A program made the translations under genes and the position numbers. A stretch of DNA of 64,000 bases from Porpolomopsis calyptriformis (taxonomy: Eukaryota; Basidiomycota; Agaricomycetes; Agaricales; Hygrophoraceae): contig OX621171.1 in NCBI GenBank assembly GCA_951640195.1, positions 1,054,001 to 1,118,000 of the forward strand, given 5' to 3'. Positions 21,213 through 31,449 of the stretch are shown one piece after another (the first letter of the stretch is position 1; every line of letters begins with the position of its first letter). Under the pieces are notes generated by a model, which saw only the letters and a program-made list of their open reading frames with translations, ran no database searches and was not told the DNA's origin.

Positions 21213-21612
21213 TGTTATAAACTGGTTGTCGATGAGATGGTTTTACTTCAGAGAGCTCTGTCCCAAGACAGTGATAATGTCTCAAGTCCTAGTTATTGGG
21301 TTGCTAATGAGGAATCAGACTTAAAGTCTGAGTACAACTAACTAGGGTTTTATATACTGACTACACTACTGTGGATGAGTCAGTATCTACATGAGGAATA
21401 CATGCGACAAGTAAAGATAAGCATGATAGAAGACTCGGAGCATGTGAAGAGCTGAAACATAATCGTCGGAAATGAAATGTGTCCTATCTAGGATATATGA
21501 AAAGATACGAGATTGTGGGGAATCCCTGGGGAATCCCAAGCAAAGATAAGACTGATCCGACTAAGCAATGATGACTAACATAGAGAAGGAATGAAAAATT
21601 ACGTCCATGACA
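21213..21612 (-). repeat. 3' LTR of Gypsy copy 1
   Basis: 400-bp long terminal repeat; on the minus strand it starts TGTCATGGACG and ends TTTATAACA. It contains an extra 11 bp (a partial duplication around ggaatccct at about 21520) compared with the other LTR. A TATA-like motif (GTATATAAAACC on the minus strand) lies near 21345. Confidence 0.93.
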
Positions 21613-21646
21613 TACACCTCATTTTTTGGGAAATTCGACCCGAATT

Positions 21647-22387
21647 TCAAACTTGGGTGGTGTCAGTCATTTCGTTCTCTGAGGCCTGGGTTTGGATTTC
21701 CTCAGTGGTGGGGGCCTCGATGACCACTGAGAGGGAAGCGATGGGGGTGGCTTCCGAGGCCGCTTCGATGGGGGAAGGGGCTTGGACTGTCGTGATGTCG
21801 TCGTTGTCGTCCGGGTACTCTAAGTTGAGGTCGATCAGGTACTCGACTGATTTCCCGTATTCGATTAACGTTTCTGTTGTCGCAAGATCGCGTTGGGCTC
21901 AGAGGAAATCCTCCCTAGAAAGCCGTTCGGCTCGGCAACTCTCTTCGATGAGTTTAACAATGATGGCGTGAGTGGTGACGTCGTAGCAGTTGACCCATGT
22001 CCGTTTCTTCTCTCGTTGAAGTTCCCAAACTTTCAACTCGCTCTGGTCCCAACGATTCTTCCAAAATAAAGCACTTTTCTCCGACGCTTTGAGCTCGGCT
22101 TGCAAAACTTCGCGTTCCTGACAGAGTTCGCGATTCCAATTGCTAACGCTATTGCTGTGGACAGTGAGGCGAGAGATAGTGGCGGCAGGGTCTTCAGGAG
22201 GAGGGGTTTGAGTGGGGTACTCCTTGAAGAAATCTTCTGCGCGAGCGCGGGCCTGTTGACGTAATTGTCGGGGGGAGGAAGTAGAGGTGGAGGGACCGGG
22301 AGTGGGGGAATGGATGATGGCGGATGAAGGAATTCGTCCAGCACATCGGATGGCGACTTGAGGAGAGGGAGATCGAGTGGCGGGCAT
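21647..22387 (-). CDS. Extra ORF downstream of Gypsy integrase, one internal TGA
   Basis: From ATG at 22387 (MPATRSPSPQVAIRCAGRIP) a 247-codon frame runs to the TGA at 21647-21649, interrupted only once, by TGA at codon 163 (21899-21901). The product has a Ser/Pro-rich N-terminus, a predicted coiled-coil centre (WNRELCQEREVLQAELKASE, WELQREKK) and an acidic C-terminus. It has no hallmark retroviral enzyme motif. Reading frame and composition continue across the TGA (DLATTETLIEYGKSVEYLID), so the stop looks recent, consistent with CGA to TGA. Its place after the chromodomain and before the 3' LTR is where extra, sometimes envelope-like or structural, genes lie in some elements. No signal peptide or membrane anchor is obvious, so an envelope role is not supported. 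Confidence 0.6.
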
Positions 22388-22604
22388 CTTCGAGTGAGTT
22401 ATCGTAGTTGGAGTGTTTGTCGAAGGTGGGTGAAAGATTGGATGGAAACGTATCAACGTCTCTGGTTTTATAAGCGCCAACTCGAATCTAAGAATAGAAT
22501 TCAAAAAATGGACAGCCGGAATGATGACAAACAAGTTAAGTCGCCGTTTGAATTGAGCCTTCATAAGTCTTCACAATTTCCTTGGCATGTCGTAAGACGT
22601 TCGA

Positions 22605-25600
22605 TCATTCTTCCCAAGTAGCTTCTTCGATCGGATAACCTTTCCATTTGACCAAATACTTTCGTCGGCATTGAGCTCCGGAGTGTTGAAGAATAGATTC
22701 AACTTCATATTCTTCTTTGTTCTCGATCAGATCTGGAGGAGGTCGAGATGTATCAGTGATATCAGGGTGGAGCGACTTATCTTCGACATTTGGTCTCAGG
22801 AGTGATACGTGAAAGACTGGGTGGAGCTTCCAAGTTCCGGGGATATCGATAAGATACGCAAGATCCAATATCTGTTTCAGGATCTTGAATGGTCCAGTTC
22901 TTCGGTTATCCAGCTTCTTGGCGGGTCGAGTTGTCTTGATGTTCTTGGTATCTAACCAAATCAAATCTCCGATTTTGAAGGAGGGAGAGAGTTTCCATTT
23001 TCGATCGGCATATTTCTTCATTGATTCTGCGGCGTGTGATAGTGATTCGCCAGCATTCTTCTGAGCACGTGTGAGACGTTCATGGAAGGTGTTTGCTGCG
23101 GGGACGTTACTCAGGGATTCGATTGTGATCGGTAAATGAGGGTGGCGACCATATTCTAAATAGAAAGGTGATTGTGACATGGCAGAGTGTTGTCAATTGT
23201 TGTAAGCGAATTCGGCGGAAGCTAACCATTCAGACCAGTCGTCCTGCATGAAGTTGGTATAGAACCGTAGGTAGACTTCGAGTTCTTGATTCGTACGTTC
23301 GGTCTGACCATCAGTCTCGGGATGATAAGCAGTAGACAGTCCAGAAATGGTTCCTAGAAGTTTGTTAAGGGCTTCAGTGAATTTCGACGCGAATTGAACT
23401 CCACGATCAGAAATGATTTTCTTTGGCCATCCATGGTGTTTCCAGATATGATCACGAAAGAGTCGGGCAGCGCCTTCTGATGAGAGATTGGAAGTCGTCA
23501 GGATGAAATGAGCACGTTTCATAAAGTGATCGACGACAACCATCACAGCATCGTATCCAAGCGAATCAGGTAGTTGAACAATGAGATTGACAGTTATCTC
23601 AGTCCATGGTTCGGTAGTGGGGGGTATAGGTTATAGGAGTCCTGTCAGTTTCGAAGGGTAATTCTTGTTTTGCTGACAAGCAGGACAGGACCGTACGTAG
23701 TTGATAACGTCTTGGGAGACGCCATCCCAAACAAAGTTTCGGAGCACCAGCTCCTTCGTCTTCTCAATGCCAGGGTGTCTAGCATGGGGGTAGGCATAGG
23801 ACAGTCATATTATGTCTGTGCGCAGAGATACTTCCTCCGGCACCACAATCCGACCTTCAACATCGCGAACCAACCCATCGGCTTGGTCCCAAAACAATGA
23901 GGCATCCTTGATTTTGTGTGAGATCTTGTTCGGTATTGGCAGCTTGAAGCGTAATCTTGCGAAAAAGTCCAGTTTTGAAAGTTTGACGATCAAATTGATC
24001 CAATGTTCATCTGCGATTAAAACCTCATCTTCCACCTTGCCTTTACTCTCATCGAAATAATCCGGGCGCCTAGATAATCCATCGGCTTTGTTCTTTCTCC
24101 CTGGGACATACTTGATTTTGTATTCGTATCTTGACAAAATCTCTGACCAACGAGCACATCATCCAAACAATACACGAGCGATACTGAAATATTTGAGGGC
24201 AAGACTGTTGGTATGGATCAGAAGGTCATGTCGTGAACCTTCCAAAAGATGTCGCCACGCTTTAAGACAGTCTATTATCGCTAAAAGCTCGGCATCGTGA
24301 GTTGGATATTTTTTTTCAGTGGGGGTTAAGGATCTTGAATGGAAGCCTACGGGTTTCCAGTCATTTGCATGCAGTTGAGACAGTATTCCTCCTAAGGCAA
24401 AACCAGAGGCGTCAGTCTCTAAGCAGTATGGTAGGTCTTGGTCCAGCACTTCGAGGACAGGGGCATTCGTGAGGGAGTGTTTTAATTGATCAAAGGCATG
24501 TTGTCATTCGGGAGTCCATTCCCATACAGTATCTTTGCGGAGTAACTGATTAAGCGGTTGGGCAATCTTTGAAAAGTCCTTAATGTATTTTCTCCAGAAA
24601 TTCACGCTTCTGAGAAAGGATTGAAGTTGTTTTACGGTTCAAGGTTCAGGCCATTCGGCTATGGCTTTGATCTTCTTGGGATTGGTTCTGATATGACCTT
24701 TCATCAAGGTCATCCCTAGATAGATCACCTCTTCCTTCTCGAATTGGCATTTGATGGGTTTGCAGGAGAGTTTGTTTTTCTTCATGATATCAAGGGTTTT
24801 GAACGTCCAGTAACGCAGTTCTTCTAGATCATCTCCGCAAATGAGAATGTCATCAATATAGATGAAAACACAACCTGATTCTAATACTTCAGTGAATCGC
24901 GTATCGATCATCCATTGGAACGTAGCTGGGGAGTTTCGTAGACCAAAGAACATCACTCTTGGAACATAGAGTCCCTTGACCGTGTTGAAAGTGGCTTTCC
25001 ATTTGTCGCCTTCTCTGATCCGAATATTGTTAAATCCCCATCGGATATCCACGACTGTGAATAGTGCAGCAGATCGTAACTTTGGTTGCTGAACAATTTG
25101 ATGGAGGAGTGGTAAAGGATATCGATCAGGAATGGTGAAGTGGTTCAGATAACGGTAGTCTTCGATTGGCCTATATCCAGCGTCTTGTCCTTTCGCGTTG
25201 ATTTCTTCAGCTTTCTTGCTCAGGAAGAAGGGGGCGGCTTGAGGCGAAGATCCCTTGAATATTCGTCCAGTGGCTACATTTTCTTCCAAGAACTTCACTA
25301 GGAAGTCTATCTCTCGAGGGGACATCGGATAAGTCACGTCATTTTGGGGAACAAAGTTATCTTTGAGATCAATGACGTGATCGAACTCGGAATAAGGTGG
25401 AAGGCAATCGAAGGACTCCTTGGCAAAGACACTAGCATAGTCTTCCTAATAGACCTCTAGTACAAACTTTTGCATATCTTCCTCCACCGTGCTGGCTCGA
25501 GATTCGTCCGATTTTGAAATACTTGTTATCGCCAGTGAGACCAATTCTACCACAGAGGGCTCTGCTTCGCCGCTACAATACCGACGAGAAGTCTCTTTGC

Positions 25601-25990
25601 CTCCAAGAGCCAGTGTTGACTTCTCCCAATCGATACTAGGGTTTTGAGCTCTGAGCCATGGGTAGCCGAGGATAATATCAATTTTGGATCTGAGGTCGGT
25701 CACTTCTAAACGGATCCTTTCAGTGTGTCCACCTGGAGCTTCTATCCAGACATCTGTGTCAAAAACGATCGGGCCTCCTCGGTTCTCTGACCCATCGGCA
25801 TTCCATATGGGGATTGGGGTTTCCAAATCCTGAAGAGTAAATTCGTGACGAGTTGCGAAGTTCTCATCTATAAAGTTTCCAGAAGCTCCGCTATCAATAA
25901 GACACATGGCGGGGACACGTCGGCCACTGTCTGAAGCTATGATCCAAATGTCCATCGTAAGTCCTGAGTCGCCCTTTTCGATAGCACCAA
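22605..25990 (-). pseudogene. Gypsy pol: protease, RT, RNase H, integrase, chromodomain
   Basis: Domains in order: aspartic protease with CLIDSGASGNFIDENFATRH (about 25900); reverse transcriptase with FLSKKAEE, RPIEDYRYLN (25185), FGLRNSPATFQWM (24950) and catalytic FIYIDDILICGDD (about 24860-24830); RNase H with CLETDASGFALGGILS (24420) and THDAELLAIIDCLKAWRHLL (about 24300); tether KYVPGRKNKADGLSRRPDYF (24110); integrase with VVDHFMKRAHFIL (about 23540), ISDRGVQFASKFTEALNKLL and STAYHPETDGQTERTNQELE (about 23330); GPFKIL linker (22890); and C-terminal chromodomain YEVESILQHSG, KYLVKWKGYPIEEATWEE (to 22605). In-frame TGA codons at 24639-24641, 24504-24506 and 24159-24161 interrupt it, so this copy is inactive by itself. 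Confidence 0.93.
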
Positions 25991-26166
25991 GAATTTGAAA
26001 TAGATTGCATGGGGTAATGGTACATCAAGTGGTATGGTCCGTAACGTTGGGCTCATCGTCCGAACCTTTTAAAAACCCTCGGACTTCAAGTCCACTGCCA
26101 GCCTCTTCTTTCGATCATCCGACCAATTGCGTATACCAGATTTCGCCATATCCGACGGAGTCTCGC

Positions 26167-27268
26167 TCATTCCCAGTGTAGGGGGCGAGCTGACGTTCTC
26201 CACGTGGGGCTCAGTGGTAACGACACGTACGTCTCGACCTCGTCCTTGACCTTGTCCTCGGTAACCGCCTCTACCTCAGAAGTATCCTCCTCGACATGAG
26301 GAAGAGGTATCGGGTAGATTCTTCGCATCACCGGCGACACGGTTTGGGCAGGCATTCGTGAAGTGCCCTGGTTGGCCACAGGAATAGCAGTTTCCGTACG
26401 GGATCATAAGGGCAGAAGAGGAAGACTCTTCTCTTTTGATGGTGGGGGCTGCTGTCATTTGACGGGTCGTCGTTGCAGCCAGGGATGATCCTCGGGTAGG
26501 AAAGGAGTTTGAGTATTGGGGTCAGGACGTGGAGGACTGTTTCTGTGAGGCCAGAATGTCCTTTTGATGTTGGTAACGCGTCATAGCGTCCTTCCACTCT
26601 TGAAGTGTGGTTGGGACGGCGGGGAGTCGGTAAACAAATTCTATGAACTCGGCGTCGAGTCCAGCTTGGTAAAGATCGATGAGGGCGGCGTCATTAAAAC
26701 CAGTGTTGACCTGTAAAGCGCTGAAGTGCAGGTTGTAATCTTCTATTTTCTTCCTTCCCTGGCAGAGATTCTTGATGTTATTGCGGGCACGAGACTGTCT
26801 GTCGATTCCTTCGAACGTCATTCGGAATCGAGTCACAAATGTGGCCCAGGTGGCAGTTGGGCCAGTCCAATTGACGGCTCTCATGTCGTTGGTCTCCTTC
26901 TCGGACCAGGTTTGAGCATTCATCCCCTTCATGAAGGAAAGGGTGAAAGGGATCTTTTGTTCATCGCGGTACGGTTTTCCCATAAAATATAATTCGCAGC
27001 TGTTAATAAATTTGTCGACGTCCTGCTGTCGACCAGTGAACTCATCTGGTTTGGCCATCTTTATCTCAATGGTGGGAGCGGCAGGAGGTTGAGGTTGCAG
27101 TGGGGGCTGAGGCTGAGCTTGGACAGCAAGTTGTTGTTGGAGATCTAAGATCTCTGCTGCCTAGTTTGCGTTCGAATTCTAGAGGTTGGCCATTTCTCTC
27201 TGCAAGTCATTCATGACTGCGAGGATCTCGTTGAGGTTGGGAACAGGGGGGTTAGTGCGAGAACCCAT
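26167..27268 (-). pseudogene. Gypsy gag with CCHC zinc knuckle
   Basis: Gag is the structural protein of the virus-like particle. From ATG 27268 (MGSRTNPPVPNLNEIL) the frame continues through a Gln/Pro-rich segment into IEIKMAKPDEFTGRQQDVDK (about 27060). The capsid-like retrotransposon gag domain follows (WATFVTRFRMTFEGIDRQSR near 26840, IDLYQAGLDAEFIEFVYRLP near 26670). The nucleocapsid knuckle CYSCGQPGHFTNACPNR (about 26390-26335) binds RNA. Two TAG codons near 27155-27185 replace expected Gln, and a one-base shift separates the capsid and knuckle parts. Confidence 0.88.
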
Positions 27269-27631
27269 TGGATCAGGTGATAGTGAAGGTGAAGGTGTTG
27301 TTAAAGGTGAAGAAGGTCAAGTAGGTTGTTGGAACGGAAAGGGTTGATACCTAACAGTAGGGGGAGTGATGGGACATTGTGACTGGGTGGCGGCGAGTAA
27401 GCGAGTTGTTTCACTTCGAGTTCTTCCTAGAGCTTGTGAGATACCTGGTAAAGGAGGAGCTTGACTAGCTTCTTCGTTAGGGTCTGGGAAGATTCGAGTT
27501 TGTGAGTAGAGCGACTGAGAAAGAGGATTGTTCTGCTCAGAGGGATTGTAAAGGTCCTCGTCATCGTCGTCCAGTGTGAAAGCAAAGGTGGATCAAGTAG
27601 GGGGGAGAGAGCAAGAAGGAAGTCTGATTCT

Positions 27632-28020
27632 TGTTATAAACTGGTTGTCAATGAGATAGTTTTACTTCGGAGAGCTCTGTCCCAAGACAGTGATAATGTC
27701 TCAAGTCCTAGTTATTGGGTGTCTAACGAGGAATCAGACTTAAAGTCTGAGTACGACTAACTAGGGTTTTATATACTGACTACGCTACTGCAGGTGAGTC
27801 AGTATCTACATGAGGAATACATGCGACAAGTAAAGATAAGCATGATAGAAGACTCGGAGCATGTGAAGAGCTGAAACATAATCGTCGGAAATGAAATGTG
27901 TCCTATCTAGGATATATGAAAAGATATGAGATTGTGGGGAATCCCAAGCAAAGATAAGACTGATCCGACTAAGCAATGATGACTAACATAGAGAAGGAAT
28001 GAAAAATTACATCCGTGACA
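27632..28020 (-). repeat. 5' LTR of Gypsy copy 1
   Basis: 389-bp LTR at the upstream end in element orientation. It begins TGTCACGGATG at 28020 and ends TTTATAACA at 27632, and contains GTATATAAAACC as a probable TATA box. Immediately inside, AGAATCAGACTTCCTT (27631 downward) is the presumed primer-binding site; the same sequence follows the LTR at 41535 in copy 2. Confidence 0.93.
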
Positions 28021-28025
28021 GCCCA

Positions 28026-30795
28026 ATACTGAGCAATGGTACAGAGGTGAGTGATTCTTGATGGCGGAATGTGGGAGCCATCAGGGCAAAGCCATACTAG
28101 CATCATCACAAAATCTGTTGGATACCCGTCAGCATGGATGGGGTCAAGTTTTTGATAAAACAGAGCTTCAAGAAGTGCAAACAGCACTAGGTCAAGATGT
28201 CCATCATAATCGGGACTGGCTTCTTTATCATGAGGGGGAGCTAGAGTTCCATCAAAGATGAACTGGGTAAATGCACTGATTGCATTGTCTTGTCGCATAT
28301 TTCGGCGAATCAACAGAGTAGAAATGTCATCTTCTAGCTTCTTGATGCGGGCCAGAGCCAAGACTACTCTCGTAAATTCACTGGCATAATGCTTATAAGA
28401 AGACTTTGATATTGCCCGATAGGTAGATTTAGTTCTGGATTTGAAAGTTCCAATCTGACAAGTGGAAGAAGTATGAATGCACACACCCCATTGTGAGTTG
28501 CGAACGAAGTTCAGAGCTCGCGCCAGAAAGCCACACGTTAGCGTCCTCCAACATGGCGGTAAGTCTGGCATGTATCCGACACTTTGCAAAATATAACACT
28601 GCGCGTGATGAAAGGGGCGTTGAAAGCTGGGCCCCCAATGGACGTTTTGGCAAAACTGTAAGTCCATAGAGAACAGACAATGTGACGAGGCCGGTAAGAA
28701 GCCTGTTTCGCCACGCCGTCCATCCTAAGTTGTTCAACCAGGAAGGAACAACCGCTGTTAGACCCTTCGGTACCTCATATCGTTCAATTCTCAGCTGCAA
28801 TGTCTCATTGTTGGGATCAGAACTTGCGGCATCGGGATTCAGCAGTGCATTCAAGGGACCATTAACTCGAACACGCTTGGAGTGCACACCCAAAACTGCA
28901 AATGGATATTGAGTCCACTGAGTTGAAAGAGAGTCGACGTCCAACGACATGCCCGTTTTTTTGTGGCAGGATTTGCAGAAATGGCGTACCATAGATTTCT
29001 TTGACTGGCAATAGGAACCACAACTCGGGCAGACGAAGTATTTTGCTGGGCGGGCAATACCAGCAATCGGGCCAGCGAACGTTTCCTCGGTAAAGAGAAC
29101 AGCTTCCTGTTTTGAAGGTAAGTTGAAAGACGTCGCAATGTGATCGATGACGCGAGGAAAATCGGATCTCGCAGTCTTGATGTCACTTCCGCGCAGCTGA
29201 GTCGGGTGTTTCTGTTTGATGTGACTTTTCAGATCATTCAAGGCAACGAACGAACCACCATAGCATTGGCAAATAAGAAACTGATGGTATCGGTGAAATG
29301 ACAATCGAAGCGCTTGGAGGATTCTGCAGCTCGTGTCGATATGCTGAAGTGATGATGGTGGAAGGGATGGATCTTGTTGGTGGTCATCGGTCGTACAGGT
29401 ACATGTGGTGCCGTTGTATATGCAAGCTTTCTTGGAAGCCGGTGTGGGTGCTGGGATTACAGGGTCCAAACGGTCGGAATGCTGAATGTGCCTGGTGGCG
29501 CTGGTGTTGCTTTGTGGGTCGCTATCCGCCGGGAGAGTATTACACTCCCTGGGGGGTCCCATGGAAGGGGCGGTTACCGTGTTACCGGAAGAAGTGGCTC
29601 CAGAACGTTGTTGCAGCAAGGGATCTTCAGCATACAACTGGGCGTCCACCTCATCATCGAAGAAGTCCCTATAGTCTTCATCCAAATACTTGTCCGCGGA
29701 TGGCAGGGAATCTTCGTCGCTCGAGGGGTCCTCGTCGTGTCCAAGTCCAGGAGCTGTAAATCCGGATATCTTTGAATCCGTAAGCACCGCGGCAGTCCCA
29801 CTCCAACAGGGATCAGCGCTCTCGCCTTCGTGGGACCGCCGAGTCTGACCAGAGAATCCCTTCATCTTCCAAACTGCTGATCCAGATTGGGCTGACGACG
29901 CGCATGGCGGGATTGAAGCGGGGGGAGATGTAGGCGCTAATGGGGGCGTGGATGCTGGTACATCTTGAGAATCTGGGAGGACATGGGCCAGCGCAACTTG
30001 ACCTTTTGGAGGCTCGGCGTCATTCACGTTCTGCCCGCCAGAGTCCTTCATATCGTCCACATTTCTAATTGTGCCATAAACATTCGTTAAACCAGACAGT
30101 GTTTGCCTCTCAGGTTCAGAAAAATCCATGGCGTCATTGGAGAGGTCGTTAAGCAGGCATTCAGGCTCGGAAGAGTCACTGGGAGATATGTATCGAAGAA
30201 TTCGACGCCGTCGACCAGGTGGCTGAACGAGGGATTGATCACTTTGATTATCATCACTGTCACCCTTGTCCAGGTATCCATTTTCTTTATCGGAGTCGCC
30301 TGGGTATGACAAGGGGGCAAGTTAGTAAGGCCCAATAGCATGCGGCGAAGGGGGTACATGAAGGGGCAGCACCTTCATGCTCAATCCTGTGACCTTCTCT
30401 TGGTCTTTTGGCAGGCACCGGTAGGAAAGTCAATTCCAATTGGGGCGTCAGTCGTAGTATTGGTGGCTGTGCGAGGGTTGTAGACGAATGCTGGACATTG
30501 GTCAAAGGTGTGGCCTTGCATGTCTTCGTATGAGACTTGGAAGTGCAAAATTCAATTTGTTGTGATTATGCTGGGTACAAAAGGTAAGTACCTGCATGTT
30601 TTGAGCCTTCATATAGCGTTGGTCGCAGAGCAGACAGGCAAATTTTTGGTCACCCTGCCGATGGAGGATGACGCTATAAAATTGAGTAGGATCATCAGTA
30701 GGATATCGGCATGTAATATCTTTACGGATGCACGATGCTCTATGAGCCTTGACGTTGTTGAATGATTTTCTGCAGTCATTGCAGTATGGGGACAT
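28026..30795 (-). pseudogene. 5' part of large C2H2-type zinc-finger gene, split by Gypsy
   Basis: From ATG 30795: MSPYCNDCRKSFNNVKAHRA SC, then QKFACLLCDQRYMKAQNMQ, an intron (about 30540-30590), a linker PAKRPREGHRIE, a second intron (about 30305-30375), and a long acidic Ser/Asp-rich region (DKENGYLDKGDSDDNQSDQS, about 30290). A second Cys-rich unit reads FLICQCYGGSFVALNDLKSH IKQKH (about 29280-29205), and a third YFVCPSCGSYCQSKKSMVRHFC (about 29040-28970). After these a helical region ends ITHLCTIAQYWA at the Gypsy target site. The CxxC-n-H patterns imply nucleic-acid binding. The protein would exceed 1,200 residues with its 3' part. I do not recognise a named family; repeated mushroom proteins of this kind are often element-associated. 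Before the insertion the gene appears to have been largely intact. Confidence 0.6.
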
Positions 30796-30799
30796 TCTG

Positions 30800-31449
30800 C
30801 GGTGGTTTTAAAAAAAAAGGAGACTGGATGGTTGAAGCACGCGCTTAGCTCGTCCTTCCAAATTGGGAGACTATTCACAGCAGTAGTCCTCTCATACCCC
30901 CGCCAAGCCAAGTGTTGCAAATGTCACTCGACGGAGGAGGGTAAGAGCTGCTGAAGGTCATCATTGTGTCTGTTGTAAATGGCTTCAAAGTTTCTCCATC
31001 GGAACTCCATGGGTAATGCCGACTGTTGGATGTCTCTATGCCGCTCAGTGCTGTGACCAGTGCCTGCGAGATTAAAGGTGTGAGTTATAACCCTCGTAGA
31101 GTGATAAACAACGATAATAACTCAATAATTGAACTCGTGTTTGATCTGGGTTGATAGGATTGGCAACGGTTTTATCACCTCCTGGCACGAATAGGCCCTC
31201 AGATATATCAGGTTGCGCATGTTGCGATCAGTTGAAGGTGAGGTGGGGGACATTGTCAAGTTTGCGGGTGAGCTGTGTCTGTTCAGGTTGCCACCTTTAA
31301 AGATCTGCATCAATCAAATTTATTTCTGCCCTCAGCCGATTTCAAATCGAGAGACCCCCTTGTCGAGCATCCACTCCAAGTCCAAACCCAGTGAGCTAAC
31401 ACATTCCTCCCACTGGTTTTATTGCTTATCACCAATCTCTCCCTACATT
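30800..31449. other. Intergenic region between C2H2 gene and kinase-like gene
   Basis: The two genes are divergent across about 650 bp. A run of nine A (about 30811-30820) and mixed sequence are present. No convincing ORF, repeat or promoter motif was recognised apart from its position upstream of both starts. Confidence 0.4.

Larger units (their letters stand above)
21213..28020 (-). mobile_element. Full-length Ty3/Gypsy chromovirus (copy 1)
   Basis: The element is complete, in minus orientation, bounded by two near-identical LTRs (21213-21612 and 27632-28020) that start TGT and end ACA. It is flanked by the exact 5-bp direct repeat GCCCA (21208-21212 and 28021-28025). Internal order read from right to left is gag, protease, reverse transcriptase, RNase H, integrase, chromodomain, then an extra ORF. 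The LTRs differ by an 11-bp indel and few substitutions, so insertion is recent. Several in-frame stops show that this copy is not autonomous. It interrupts the large C2H2-type gene. Confidence 0.95.

Noticed and set aside
26726..26992. Plus-strand ORF opposite Gypsy gag
   Set aside because: It is the shadow of the conserved gag capsid frame on the minus strand.
29298..29775. Two overlapping plus-strand ORFs of 130-150 codons
   Set aside because: They lie antisense to the acidic region of the C2H2-type gene, whose minus-strand frame is 627 codons long; they are composition shadows.
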